Assembly (NCBI GenBank): GCA_034666985.1
Contig: JAXDKS010000026.1
Coordinates: forward strand, 1-64,000
Origin: DATARR01 sp034666985
GTDB lineage: Bacteria > Acidobacteriota > Thermoanaerobaculia > Multivoradales > UBA5704
Direction of reading: 5' to 3'
DNA length: 64,000 nucleotides
A program made the position numbers and the translations under genes. Below, piece by piece: positions 15,859-24,586 of this stretch. Position 1 is the stretch's first letter. Each line of letters begins with the position of its first letter. The notes beneath the pieces are model-generated. The model was not told the DNA's origin. It saw nothing but the letters and a program-made list of their open reading frames with translations, and ran no database searches.

Positions 15859-17604
15859 ATGGATGTGATGAAGGCCCTGCCCCTACCTCTCCCCCTGGCC
15901 CTCGCCCTCGCCCTGCTCCTCCAGCTCACTGCCGGCGTTGCCGACGTCGCCAGCGCGGCCTCGATGCCGGCGCCGGCCGGCACCGGCGGTGCCGTGGCCT
16001 CGGCCGACCCGCTGGCCACGGCGGCCGGCGTGGAGATCCTGCGCGCCGGCGGCAACGCCGTCGATGCCGCGGTGGCCACCGCCCTCGCCCTCGCCGTGGT
16101 CTACCCGGAGGCGGGCAACCTCGGGGGTGGCGGCTTCGCCCTGGTGCGCATGGGCGGCGAGCTCGCGGCGCTGGACTTCCGCGAGACCGCGCCGGCCCGG
16201 GCGAAGCACGACATGTACCTGGACGCGGCGGGCAATCCGGTGGAGAACGCCTCGCTGGTGGGCCCGCTGGCGGCCGGCGTCCCCGGCTCGCCGGCGGGGC
16301 TCTGGGAGCTGCAACGCCGCTTCGGCCGGCTCCCCTGGGCCAAGGTGGTGGCCCCCGCCCGGCGCCTGGCGAGCGGCTTCCAGGTGAGCCTCTATCTCCA
16401 CGACGTGCTGGGCCGGGAGGAGCACCGCAAGCTCCTGCTGCGCTTCCCCGAGAGCGCCCGGGTGTGGCTGCCCAACGGCGAGCCGCCGGCGGTGGGCAGC
16501 GTGCTGCGCCTGCCGGAGCTCGCGGCGACGCTCGACCGCTACGCCGAGCGCGGGCCCGAGGCGATCACCACCGGCGCCGTGGCCGCCGCGATCGAGAAGG
16601 CGTCGGGCGAGCACGGCGGCGTGCTCGCCGCGTCCGACCTCAAAGCCTACAAGCCGGCCTGGCGCCAGCCGCTCACCTTCGAGGCCTTCGGCTGGAAGCT
16701 CGCCTCCATGCCGCTCCCCTCCTCGGGCGGCGTCATCCTGGGCCAGACCCTCGGCACGCTGGAGAAGCTGGGATGGGAGAAGCTCCCCCGCTTTGGCGCC
16801 GACCGCGACCACCTGCTCGCCGAGGCGCTGCGCCGGTCCTTCGCCGATCGTTTCCTGCTCGGCGACCCGGCCACCACCAAGGCCACCGAGGCCCAGCTCC
16901 TCGATCCGGCGTGGATCGCCCGCCGGGCGGCGGAGATCGACTCCCGCCACGCCACGCCCTCGGCCCAGGTGCAGTCCTGGCCCGGGGCCGCCAAGGCGGC
17001 GGCCGTGCCGGGCAGCGCCGAGACCACGCACCTCTCGGTGGTGGACCGGGACGGCAACCTGGTGGCCCTCACCACCACCCTGAACGGCCTCTTCGGCTGC
17101 GGCCTGTGGGTGCCCGGCGCCGGCTTCTTCCTCAACAACGAGATGGACGACTTCGCCACCGTTCCGGGCAAGCCCAACCTCTTCGGCCTGATCCAGGGCG
17201 AGGCCAACGCCGTCGGCCCCGGCAAGCGGATGCTCTCCTCGATGAGTCCGGTGATCGCCTGGAAGGGGGAGGAGGCCTATGCCCTGGGCGGCCGGGGCGG
17301 CTCGCGCATCCCCACCAACACCCTCGAGGTGCTGCTCAACCTGCTGGTGGACGGCGATCCCCTGCAGACCGCCCTCGACCGGCCGCGGCTCCACCACCAG
17401 TGGCTGCCCGACCGGATCGAGGCCGAGGCCGACGCCCTCTCCCCCGAGACCCGGGCCGAGCTCGAGCGCCGCGGCCATACCGTCCAGACCAGCGCCACGA
17501 CGGCGAAGGTCCACGCCGTCCACCGCCTGCCCGGCGGCCGGGTGGAGGCCGCCTCGGATCCCCGAGGCTCGGGCGTGGGCGGGGTGGTGGTGCCGGACCC
17601 CTAG
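15859..17604 (+). CDS. ggt: gamma-glutamyltransferase
   Basis: Periplasmic Ntn hydrolase that cleaves gamma-glutamyl bonds, chiefly of glutathione, and self-processes into two chains. The 581-aa protein begins with a signal peptide (Leu/Pro-rich to about residue 28). AGGNAVDAAVATALAL, GNLGGGGFAL and FRETAPARA mark the large subunit. Self-cleavage is expected before T389 in AETTHLSVVD, the new N-terminal nucleophile. GCGLWVPGAGFFLNNEMDDF, MLSSMSPVI and GGRGGSRIPT build the active site. AGAGGAG precedes the ATG by 7 bases. A long hairpin follows the stop. Confidence 0.94.
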   Translation: MDVMKALPLPLPLALALALLLQLTAGVADVASAASMPAPAGTGGAVASADPLATAAGVEILRAGGNAVDAAVATALALAVVYPEAGNLGGGGFALVRMGGELAALDFRETAPARAKHDMYLDAAGNPVENASLVGPLAAGVPGSPAGLWELQRRFGRLPWAKVVAPARRLASGFQVSLYLHDVLGREEHRKLLLRFPESARVWLPNGEPPAVGSVLRLPELAATLDRYAERGPEAITTGAVAAAIEKASGEHGGVLAASDLKAYKPAWRQPLTFEAFGWKLASMPLPSSGGVILGQTLGTLEKLGWEKLPRFGADRDHLLAEALRRSFADRFLLGDPATTKATEAQLLDPAWIARRAAEIDSRHATPSAQVQSWPGAAKAAAVPGSAETTHLSVVDRDGNLVALTTTLNGLFGCGLWVPGAGFFLNNEMDDFATVPGKPNLFGLIQGEANAVGPGKRMLSSMSPVIAWKGEEAYALGGRGGSRIPTNTLEVLLNLLVDGDPLQTALDRPRLHHQWLPDRIEAEADALSPETRAELERRGHTVQTSATTAKVHAVHRLPGGRVEAASDPRGSGVGGVVVPDP

Positions 17605-17616
17605 GAAAAAGGCAAA

Positions 17617-17698
17617 GGACCTAAGGGACTGCAAGGACTGCAAGGACCAAGGACACCGCGCTCTCTCGTCCTTGCAGTCCTTGCAGTCCTTTAGGTCC
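17617..17698. repeat. 31-bp near-perfect inverted repeat after ggt
   Basis: Arms 17617-17647 and 17668-17698 pair over 31 bp with a single G.T position and a 20-nt loop. Each arm contains a tandem GGACTGCAAGGACTGCAAGG. The stem begins 13 bases after the ggt stop codon. There is no T run, so it may be a transcript-stabilising or processing structure, or a small palindromic element. It is not related to the element at 3725, 4500 and 49601. Confidence 0.75.
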
Positions 17699-17805
17699 CT
17701 TCCCTATCTTCCGTACCCTTTCCCAGACGCCGCCGTCGTCTCTACCTGACGCTAGCAGCGAAGCAGCTCCCCCGCTTCCCCAGGGGAAGCTCCGCGGCAC
17801 GGGAT

Positions 17806-19323
17806 TTGCCCCCTCTGACCTGCGTGCGCATCTGGACCATCCTCGGCCTCACGGCAGCCCTCGCGGCGCTCCTCCCCTCCCGTCCCGCCGCCCAGACCCA
17901 GCGGTTCACCGAACGGCTCACCATCCGCGAGCGGGAGGTCCTCATCGACCTGCCGGACACCCTGGAGAAGGATGCGATCAAGCCCGGCGCCTTCCGGGTG
18001 TTGGTGGACGGCCAGCCGCAGGAGGTGACCCGCGCCGAGCCGGTCTCGGCAGCCGGGGGTGAAGCGCCATGGACGATCGTCGTCTACGTCGACCGCGTCC
18101 TCGCCAGCCCGGGGACGGTCTTCTACTCCGGACTCAGCCTCGCCAAGCGGGCGGCGGAGCTCACCCGCCTGGGCAGCGTCGAGGTGATCGTGGCGGACTC
18201 GGACCCGCGGCCGGCGCTCACCCCCACCCGGGACCCGGGGGCCCTGACGCGGCTGCTCACCGACCTCGCGGCCGCCGCCCGCGTCGACCGGGACCGGGCG
18301 ACCAGCCGGCCAGCTCCCCCCAGGGGCCCGGAGGCGCCGCGCCTCCGGCGCCAGCTCGACAAGCTCCTGGCATTCCTCACCTCCCGCCCCCTCAGGGGCC
18401 CTCACGCCGTCCTGCTGGTGGCCGACGGCCTCGACCTGCCGGACGAGCAGATCGCGGTTCTCGATCGCGGCGCCAGGGGAGCGCCGCAGACGGTCGCCGC
18501 CGCCCTCCAGCGCACGGCCCGGCTCCTCGCAGCCTACGGCTGGGTGGCGATCCCCGTCCCCCTGCGCAAGGAGGGCGCGGGTGCCGCCGCCTCCATGCAG
18601 AGCGACATCGAGCGCTTCCGGGAAGGCACGGCGTTCGGGGGCCACCAGAGCGGCGTGCCGCCCGTCATCCCCTTCAGGCCTCCCAAGGGGACATCCCTCG
18701 TCTATCCGGGGGTGATCGACCTCATGATCGCACCACAGACGGCGGCCCTGCGGGCCCTCGCCCGGCCCACGGCGGGCACCGTGGTTGGCTACGAGGTGCA
18801 GCTCGACGAGATCCTCGAGGCCCTGGGCCGGCGCTGGCGGCTCTGGTTCGCCGAGCCGGATGCGCCGGCGGACGGCCACGTCTCGTCCCTCGCCGTGAGC
18901 CTTCCCGGCAAGCGCAAGCAGGTGCGGGCGCCGGAGTGGGTCCGCTCCTCCACCCCGGAGGAGATCGCGGAGGTCCGCCTGGAGGACCTGCTGGCGGGCA
19001 GGCCCCTGACCGGCGGCCTGCCGCTCAGCGCCACGATTGCCACGGTCGCCGGGGTGTCCGCCGGCCTGGAGCTGCGCCTGGAGGTGGCGCCGCCGCAGCT
19101 CCCGGAGGACGCGCCCGCCGGTCCCCTGCGGATCTCCTACGCCTGGTCCGGCCCGGACGGCGCCACCGGCATTCGTCACGAAATTCTTCCCGCCGGCGAT
19201 CTGACGAAAGGCTGGCGGCACTCCGAGCGGCTGGCGGCGCCGGCCGGCGAGCGGCGGCTGGCGGTAATCGTCGAGGCGATGGGGCCCGAGACCTGGGGGA
19301 GCGCGGTCCTGGGGGTGAATTGA
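17806..19323 (+). CDS. secreted VWFA-related protein, acidobacterial type
   Basis: A 505-aa exported protein. Residues 7-29 form a signal peptide (WTILGLTAALAALLP then RPAAQ). The following segment (LIDLPDTLEKDAIKPGAFRV, then APWTIVVYVDRVLAS) resembles the VWFA-related domain common in Acidobacteriota, a von Willebrand A-like fold with VVYVDR in place of the usual DxSxS metal site, so metal binding is doubtful. The C-terminal 200 residues form an unassigned beta-rich region. The start is a TTG at 17806 or a GTG at 17824, neither with a good ribosome site. It converges on the histidine kinase gene with a 27-bp gap. Confidence 0.6.
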   Translation: MPPLTCVRIWTILGLTAALAALLPSRPAAQTQRFTERLTIREREVLIDLPDTLEKDAIKPGAFRVLVDGQPQEVTRAEPVSAAGGEAPWTIVVYVDRVLASPGTVFYSGLSLAKRAAELTRLGSVEVIVADSDPRPALTPTRDPGALTRLLTDLAAAARVDRDRATSRPAPPRGPEAPRLRRQLDKLLAFLTSRPLRGPHAVLLVADGLDLPDEQIAVLDRGARGAPQTVAAALQRTARLLAAYGWVAIPVPLRKEGAGAAASMQSDIERFREGTAFGGHQSGVPPVIPFRPPKGTSLVYPGVIDLMIAPQTAALRALARPTAGTVVGYEVQLDEILEALGRRWRLWFAEPDAPADGHVSSLAVSLPGKRKQVRAPEWVRSSTPEEIAEVRLEDLLAGRPLTGGLPLSATIATVAGVSAGLELRLEVAPPQLPEDAPAGPLRISYAWSGPDGATGIRHEILPAGDLTKGWRHSERLAAPAGERRLAVIVEAMGPETWGSAVLGVN

Positions 19324-19350
19324 TGGCCGGGTGGGGCGGGCGGCCCGGGC

Positions 19351-22300
19351 TCAGCCGGTGGCCCGGAGGCCCTCGGTGGTTTCGAGGGTGTCGAGGATGG
19401 TGCGCAGGGTCTCGCCCAGCAGTTGCGGCGAGAAGGGCTTCTGCAGGCAGATGGGCGAGCCCGGTCCGCCGTCCGAGAGCCGCTCGTCGTTGTAGCCCGA
19501 CATGAAGACGACACGCGTCTGCGGACGCTCGCTCCGCAGGCGCTGCGCCAGCTCGTGGCCCTTCATCTCCGGCATGGTGACGTCGGTCAGCAACAGGTGG
19601 ACGGCGCCGCGGTGGAGACGGGAGAGGATGAGCGCCTCCTCCCCCGAGGCGGCCTGGAGCACCCGGTAGCCCTTGCTGACCAGGATCTGGTTGAGCACCG
19701 TCCGCACCTCGTCCTCGTCCTCCACCAGCAGGATGGTCTCGGAGCCCCGGTCCGAAACGCCGGGAGCGACCCCGCCGCGCACCACCTCGGCCTCGCGGGT
19801 GACCGGCAGGTAGATGGAGAAGCATGCCCCCTCGCCCGGTGCGCTGTTGACGAAGATCTGGCCGCCGCTCTGCCGCACGATGCCGTAGGCGGTGGAGAGG
19901 CCGAGCCCCGTCCCCTCCCCCTTGGTGCTGAAGAACGGCTCGAACACCCGGGCCTGGGTGGCGGCGTCCATGCCGGTGCCCGTGTCGGTGACCGTCAGCA
20001 GGACGTAGAAGCCGGGCGGCACGTTGGAGTGCGGCGCCGCGCCGCTGTCGTGCACGTCGAGAGGCACGGTGCGCAGCGTCAGCCGGCCGCCAGAGGGCAT
20101 GGCATGGCGGGCGTTGACCGCGAGGTTGACGATCACCGACTCCATCTGCCCGGAGTCGATCTTCACCTTGCCCAGCTCGGGGTGGAGCTGGGTGATGAGC
20201 TGGATGTCCTCCCCCAGCAGCCGCTGCAGCATCTTCTCGAGACCCGAGACCACCGGGTTGAGGCTCATCACCCGGGTCTCCATGGGCTGCCGGCGGGCGA
20301 AGGCCAGGAGCTGCTTGGTGAGGGCGGCGGCGCGCTGGCCTGCCTCCTTGATGCCCCCCAGGTTGCGGCCCAGGAAGGCGTCGTCGCCGTAGCGCTCCAG
20401 CAGCAGGTCGCTGTAGCCGAAGATGGCCAGCAGGCAGTTGTTGAAATCGTGGGCCACGCCGGCCGAGAGGCGGCCGATGGCCTCCATCTTCTGCGAGTGC
20501 AGGAGCTGGCGCTGCAGCATCTTGTTCTCGGCCTCGTCACGCTTGCGCTGGGCGATGTCGCGGATGGCCACCACCGACACCTCCTCGCCCTGGAAGAGGT
20601 AGCGCTTGCCGGCCACCTCGATGTCCACCGGGCTGCCGTCGCTCTTGCGGCCAAGGCTCTCCCGCGGCATCCCCTCGAGATCCACCTCGCCCGCGACCAG
20701 ACCGGCCAGCGGGCGCCCGAGGATCTCCCCGGGTTGGAAGCCGAAGATGGCCAGCAGGGCGTTGTTGACCTCCAGGATGACGCCGTTGCGGACGATGGCG
20801 ATCCCTTCGAGAGTGGCCTCGAAGAGGGTGCGGAAGCGCTCCTCGCTGCGCCGGATCTCCTCCTCCGCGGCCTTGCGCTGGGCGATCTCCTGCTGCGCCT
20901 TCTCGTACAGACGGACGTTCTCCGCCATGGGGGCGATCTGGTTGGCCACGGTCGACAGGAGCTGGACGTCGCTGGCCGGGAAGTAGTCGTCCGGATCGCG
21001 GCGCCCGATGAGCCAGACGCCGATGGCCTGAGCCTGGACCACCAGGGGGACGACCAGCCGCACCCAGGCGCGCGGCGACCGGTCTCCCGCGCGGGACCGC
21101 AGATAGCGGCCGCTGCGCCCCAGCAGCTCGTGCAGCTCCTCCACCGTGGGCTCCGGCTCGCCAGCGGGGACCGCCTGCTCGTAGAGGGTCTCCTTGCGCC
21201 CCTCCTCGAAGAGGTAGAGGGCCGACTGGCGGATCAGCAGGGTGGGCAGGATCTCGTTGGCCACCACCCGCGCCAGCACCTCGCGGTCGAAGGCGGTGGG
21301 GATGCGCGACGACACGATGCCGATCACCTCCTCGGCCGTGTGCTTGATGCCGAAGACGTGACGGTCGACGAAGCTCTGGAACCGGTCCCGCAACAGCGGC
21401 GTGGCCGCCACGAAGACCAGCGTGACGATGAGCGCCGTGGCCAGGAAGTCTCCCGGCACCGTGCTCCACCGGCCGCTCAGGAAGAAGAAGGTCAGCGTGA
21501 AGGCGGCGAACAGGAGAGCGGAAAAGCTGTAGATGCCCAGCAGCCGGCTGGCCCGGAACTCCAGCGCCCCCAGCAGGTGCTTGTAGATGGCGTAGATGTA
21601 GCTCATCGGCAGGATGGGCATGCAGAGGAGCGAGATCCCCAGCATGAAGGGATAGAGCCAGAGCACGTTCTGTCTCTCGGCGAGCATGCCCTGATAGACG
21701 GGGAGGAGCACGCCGTTGAGAAGCAGGAACGGTCCCAGCCCCAGCGTCACGCCGTAGAGCATGGTGCGGACGGCCACCCGGGCCGCCGGATCGACCGGGA
21801 GGAAGAGGCGCAGGAGCAGCAGGAGGATTGAAAGGCCGGTCCCCGCGAGAGTGAACAAGACGGGCGCCGAAAGGGGTACCCGGAGCTGGTAGTCGAGCAC
21901 GGAGAGGACGAGCGCGGCGCCGTAGAGGACGCCCAGCAGGACGATGCGGATGGGACCCCGGATGAGACGGTCCGGCAGCACCGTGTGGAGATGGACGGCC
22001 AGGGGCAGGAAGAACCAGATCACGGCATGGAAGACGACGGCGGAGCCCGCCGCCCGTTGCCCCAGGCCCGAAACGATCCACAGAGCGGTCAGGTAGCTGA
22101 AGGCGACGAAGACCACCCAGCGCTCGTCACGGGGCCGCAGGAAGATGACCGCGACCGTCCCCATCAGCCAGAAGATCAGGGGGTACAGAAGGATGAGGAG
22201 GATGAACCTGATCTGGCGACGATCGCCGTCGAGCTTGATGTTGCGGACCAGGCGCTGGCCGTTGCGGAGCAGCTCGACCCGGGCCTCACCGTCGCTGCCG

Positions 22301-22578
22301 AACAAACTGGCCATCGACACGCCCCGCGTGCGGAAGAACCGCTGCTGGTCGTAGTCCGCGATGCGCAGGAGCTGGTCGCCGACCTGGAGGCACTGGTCCG
22401 GCAGGTACTTGCAGGGCGTGGTGGTGACGACCTTCCAGCCCGCGTCGGACAGGTCGAACCCCAGCTCGGGTCCCCGGGCGGCATAGGGGAAGTACAGGCA
22501 GGGGAAGAGAAAAACCAGACAGACGAGGATCAGGAAGAAATCCAGCGTCTTCCGCGGCGGATTCAATCGGTTGGTCAT
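19351..22578 (-). CDS. ComP-like hybrid sensor histidine kinase
   Basis: A 1075-aa membrane receptor kinase. Order: transmembrane helix (12-33), extracytoplasmic PDZ-like domain (about 50-118; CLQVGDQLLRI, VELLRNGQRLVRNI), about eight more transmembrane helices (124-395), GAF-like domain (415-555), coiled linker, PAS (575-680), HisKA with H710 in AHDFNN, HATPase (NLAVNARHA, DTGTGM, GTGLGLSTAYGIV), and a C-terminal receiver (about 945-1065; LLVEDEDE, LLLTDVTMPEMKG). The TM-PDZ-multiTM layout, with GPFLLLNGVLLPVY and YAIYKHLLGALEFRASRLL between the last helices, parallels Bacillus ComP as I remember it, though the catalytic core is of the AHDFNN class. It lies 178 bp downstream of a ComX-like peptide gene. 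Confidence 0.85.
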   Translation of the reverse strand: MTNRLNPPRKTLDFFLILVCLVFLFPCLYFPYAARGPELGFDLSDAGWKVVTTTPCKYLPDQCLQVGDQLLRIADYDQQRFFRTRGVSMASLFGSDGEARVELLRNGQRLVRNIKLDGDRRQIRFILLILLYPLIFWLMGTVAVIFLRPRDERWVVFVAFSYLTALWIVSGLGQRAAGSAVVFHAVIWFFLPLAVHLHTVLPDRLIRGPIRIVLLGVLYGAALVLSVLDYQLRVPLSAPVLFTLAGTGLSILLLLLRLFLPVDPAARVAVRTMLYGVTLGLGPFLLLNGVLLPVYQGMLAERQNVLWLYPFMLGISLLCMPILPMSYIYAIYKHLLGALEFRASRLLGIYSFSALLFAAFTLTFFFLSGRWSTVPGDFLATALIVTLVFVAATPLLRDRFQSFVDRHVFGIKHTAEEVIGIVSSRIPTAFDREVLARVVANEILPTLLIRQSALYLFEEGRKETLYEQAVPAGEPEPTVEELHELLGRSGRYLRSRAGDRSPRAWVRLVVPLVVQAQAIGVWLIGRRDPDDYFPASDVQLLSTVANQIAPMAENVRLYEKAQQEIAQRKAAEEEIRRSEERFRTLFEATLEGIAIVRNGVILEVNNALLAIFGFQPGEILGRPLAGLVAGEVDLEGMPRESLGRKSDGSPVDIEVAGKRYLFQGEEVSVVAIRDIAQRKRDEAENKMLQRQLLHSQKMEAIGRLSAGVAHDFNNCLLAIFGYSDLLLERYGDDAFLGRNLGGIKEAGQRAAALTKQLLAFARRQPMETRVMSLNPVVSGLEKMLQRLLGEDIQLITQLHPELGKVKIDSGQMESVIVNLAVNARHAMPSGGRLTLRTVPLDVHDSGAAPHSNVPPGFYVLLTVTDTGTGMDAATQARVFEPFFSTKGEGTGLGLSTAYGIVRQSGGQIFVNSAPGEGACFSIYLPVTREAEVVRGGVAPGVSDRGSETILLVEDEDEVRTVLNQILVSKGYRVLQAASGEEALILSRLHRGAVHLLLTDVTMPEMKGHELAQRLRSERPQTRVVFMSGYNDERLSDGGPGSPICLQKPFSPQLLGETLRTILDTLETTEGLRATG

Positions 22579-22656
22579 GGCCCAGTCTCAGGGAGCGCAG
22601 GCCTTTATACCAGGGTTTTGAGCCCTGGTCCACCCTCAGGGGCACACCCGTGACCG

Positions 22657-22701
22657 GGCGTCCGCGGCTCCCGATGACGATTTAGGAGACCCGCGGACGC
22701 C
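22657..22701 (-). promoter_or_regulatory. 11-bp hairpin after the second peptide gene
   Basis: Perfect 11-bp GC-rich stem (22657-22667 with 22691-22701, GGCGTCCGCGG) with a 23-nt loop, 56 bases past the peptide stop and before the kinase start. No T tract follows. It may stabilise the 3' end of the short peptide transcript or dampen read-through into the kinase gene. A weaker 7-bp hairpin (22609-22629) follows it. Confidence 0.5.
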
Positions 22702-22756
22702 GTTGACCTTCGTCCAGTGCCGGCCCCAACTTCCGGAACCAAGACGAGCGACAGCC

Positions 22757-22945
22757 CTATGCCCGCGCAGGCGAAGGTCCCATGGGCGTTCCGGTGCCCG
22801 GGTCCGGAGGCCATCCGACCCAGGCCATGTCTTCGACCGACATGCTCGCGATTTCATCGAGCAGGCTCAACCTTCTCAAAATCGCAAAGAGGAAGCTCGA
22901 TTCATCGGCGGACCAAAGTTTCAGATTGAATTCGTTAATTTTCAT
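22757..22945 (-). CDS. ComX-like prenyl-peptide precursor candidate 2
   Basis: A 62-aa peptide. GGAGG stands 6 bases before the ATG at 22945, a textbook ribosome site; an in-frame TTG four codons upstream overlaps that site and is not the start. It aligns without gaps to the 61-aa peptide at 24381 for its first 37 residues: M-x-I-x-x-F, S12-A13, E15, L19-F20, LRxLSLxD (23-30) and S34-M35. After a 5-residue length difference both carry W-V-x-W-P-P (here W42-P47). The tail after WPP is 15 residues of Pro/Gly. A conserved leader with a tryptophan near the C-terminus is the layout of ComX, whose tryptophan is prenylated. It lies between the synthase-like gene and the kinase gene. Confidence 0.75.
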   Translation of the reverse strand: MKINEFNLKLWSADESSFLFAILRRLSLLDEIASMSVEDMAWVGWPPDPGTGTPMGPSPARA

Positions 22946-23294
22946 GATTACCTCCAAAGGTCGGTGTCAAGTTCCGCGACAGCGCGAGTTGACGGGAACC
23001 CGAAGGAGGGCCACGAGCCCTGACACGCCATGGAGGGTTGAGACAAGACTGCGAGAGGCGGAGCGATCTCAGGCGGGCGAAGATCCTGCAGGCCGCAAGG
23101 CTCTCGATCGGCCCTCTCCACTGGAGATTCGCCGCGTTGATGCTCAGCGTATCAATATCCGACGTGAGCATATCGAGAACCCTTCAGACATCCATGCCAG
23201 GTTCTCAGCCTGGAGAAAAGTTGTCAGTAGAACGTTACTAAGCTGCACGGTCTCCTGGAATTAATCTTTCGTTCCGCAAGATGCTCAGGCCGGG
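22946..23294. other. 349-bp interval between peptide 2 and the synthase-like gene
   Basis: No convincing gene. A minus-strand frame (start 23171) encodes MLTSDIDTLSINAANLQW and later FARLRSLRLS, faintly like the LRxLSL core of the two peptides, but it lacks WPP and overruns the ribosome site of peptide 2. A TGTCA word at 22965 and a TGACA word at 23021 echo the array at 24781-24837. A weak CCAGG/CCTGG hairpin lies near 23196-23212. This is the likely promoter region for peptide 2. Confidence 0.4.
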
Positions 23295-24248
23295 TCAGCC
23301 GCCGACCAGCACCGCGGGCTCCTCGACGCCGGCTCTTTCGAGCAGCCGGTACAGCGGCTTCATGTGAAACTCGACGATTCGTGTCACCGGCTCGGGGTTG
23401 GTCAACGTGACGCTGGCGAGCAGCGCCTGGATCTCGCGCGAGATCTCGATCAGTTTGAGCGTGCAGAAGCTGACGGCACCGCAGTGGAGGAGGATTTTCT
23501 GTGCGGCCTCGAGCGCCTCGGGGTCGGCCGCCCGCAACGAAAGCGCCGCGAACTCCTCACGCTCGGCGTGATCGGCGGTCAGGGCATAGAGGAGGAGGAG
23601 ATTGTTGTGCCGCCGCTGCCAGTCCGCGCAGGCCGGCACGGCCAAGGCATCGGCCATGTCGTCGTTGACCTGGACGAAGAGGCCGAGAGCGCGACCCACC
23701 CGCGCCAGCAGATCCGCCGTATCGGCCGTGGCGCCGCCCAGCAGGGCTCCCATGCGAAACGCCTCGCCGAACAGCGGTGGCGTCTTGTTTCCCACGACGC
23801 GCCAGTACTCCTCTTCGCTCTCCAACTCCCTGGCGTCGAGGCCCTGCCCGTAGCAGGTGGCGAGCGACATCGTCGCGAAGCTCGCCTGCAAGGCGGTGCG
23901 AATGTCGGGCGTCACCGCGGCCTGCTCCAGCAGAAGGTGGCCCGCGGCCTGGAAAGCCAGAGCCATATTGGCCACCGGCCCGGCGCCGAGTTGCCGGTAG
24001 TCTCCCCGCGGATCGTCATCCAACATGTCATCCACCAGATGGATGCTCACCACCGACAGGAAGACCGCCGCCGCCGCCGGCACGGCATCGTTCTCCGTTC
24101 CCCCCACCGCCTGGCAGGCGGCGATCGGGTATTCCCACACCGAGCCGGACTCCCGGTGCAGCGGACGATTGATCATCGCCCGCGCCTGCGGCCATTGCGA
24201 GATCTCCCGCAGATTACGGATCCGCTCCTTCATCGCTTCGAAATCCAT
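23295..24248 (-). CDS. ComQ-like isoprenyl-diphosphate-synthase-family protein
   Basis: A 317-aa all-helical protein of the polyprenyl synthetase fold. Both aspartate-rich motifs are intact: DDMLD at 73-77 (in HLVDDMLDDD) and DDMAD at 196-200 (in VQVNDDMAD). The GGKRxR segment that binds IPP in true chain-elongating synthases is missing; that place reads GSVWEYPIAACQAVGG (35-50). Bacillus ComQ, which prenylates ComX, lacks it too. Flanking by two paralogous tryptophan peptides on the same strand argues for peptide prenylation over ordinary isoprenoid synthesis. AGGGAG precedes the ATG. Alternative: a genuine short-chain prenyl synthase that happens to sit here. Confidence 0.82.
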   Translation of the reverse strand: MDFEAMKERIRNLREISQWPQARAMINRPLHRESGSVWEYPIAACQAVGGTENDAVPAAAAVFLSVVSIHLVDDMLDDDPRGDYRQLGAGPVANMALAFQAAGHLLLEQAAVTPDIRTALQASFATMSLATCYGQGLDARELESEEEYWRVVGNKTPPLFGEAFRMGALLGGATADTADLLARVGRALGLFVQVNDDMADALAVPACADWQRRHNNLLLLYALTADHAEREEFAALSLRAADPEALEAAQKILLHCGAVSFCTLKLIEISREIQALLASVTLTNPEPVTRIVEFHMKPLYRLLERAGVEEPAVLVGG

Positions 24249-24275
24249 TGCTGCAGTCTCCCTATTCAGGTAGAG

Positions 24276-24315
24276 ATCGGGCCCGGAAAGACCGTCCGGC
24301 CCTCCCGGGCCCGAT
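24276..24315 (-). promoter_or_regulatory. 11-bp hairpin after the first peptide gene
   Basis: Perfect 11-bp stem (24276-24286 with 24305-24315, ATCGGGCCCGG) with an 18-nt loop, 66 bases past the stop of the first peptide and 28 bases before the synthase-like start. It has no T tract. Position and stem length mirror the hairpin behind peptide 2, which suggests both peptide messages are handled alike, for example kept more abundant than the downstream gene. Confidence 0.55.
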
Positions 24316-24380
24316 ACTGACTTCAGGACGGCTGCCAGATCCTTAAGCAGACTTCATGCCGTCCCTGGAACGCTTCACGC

Positions 24381-24566
24381 CTACGCCTCGCAGACGGCGT
24401 CCACTCCCGACGGCGGCCAGGTAACCCACTCGACATTGATGGTGTCCCCATCCACGCTGAACATGCTCTTGAAATCGTCGACCAGGCTGAGGTTGCGCAG
24501 CGCCTGGAAAAGGTTGCCCTGCTCGTTCGCGGAAGTAAACTTACGGTAAAAGGCTTGGATATGCAT
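24381..24566 (-). CDS. ComX-like prenyl-peptide precursor candidate 1
   Basis: A 61-aa peptide. AGGGGAG lies about 9 bases before the ATG. The leader (residues 1-38) is paralogous to the peptide at 22757: S12-A13, E15, L19-F20, LRNLSLVD (23-30), S34-M35. The C-terminal part holds EWVTWPPSG (46-54), with W47 and W50 as candidate modification sites, and ends in a cysteine-containing tail of nine residues after WPP. No signal peptide is visible, as in ComX, which is processed by ComQ and an unknown protease. The synthase-like gene follows 132 bp later on the same strand. A lasso- or other RiPP-type precursor is the main alternative, but no matching maturation enzyme is nearby. Confidence 0.75.
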   Translation of the reverse strand: MHIQAFYRKFTSANEQGNLFQALRNLSLVDDFKSMFSVDGDTINVEWVTWPPSGVDAVCEA

Positions 24567-24586
24567 TGGCGTAGTTCTCCCCTAGT

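Noticed and set aside
22935..23171. Third ComX-like peptide on the minus strand (FARLRSLRLS core)
   Set aside because: It lacks the WPP motif, continues into the ribosome site of peptide 2, and its likeness to the LRxLSL core is short enough to be chance.
23295..24248. Ordinary farnesyl or octaprenyl diphosphate synthase
   Set aside because: Not fully excluded, but the IPP-binding GGKRxR segment is missing and the gene is bracketed by two paralogous Trp peptides and a ComP-like kinase, which favours a ComQ-like role.
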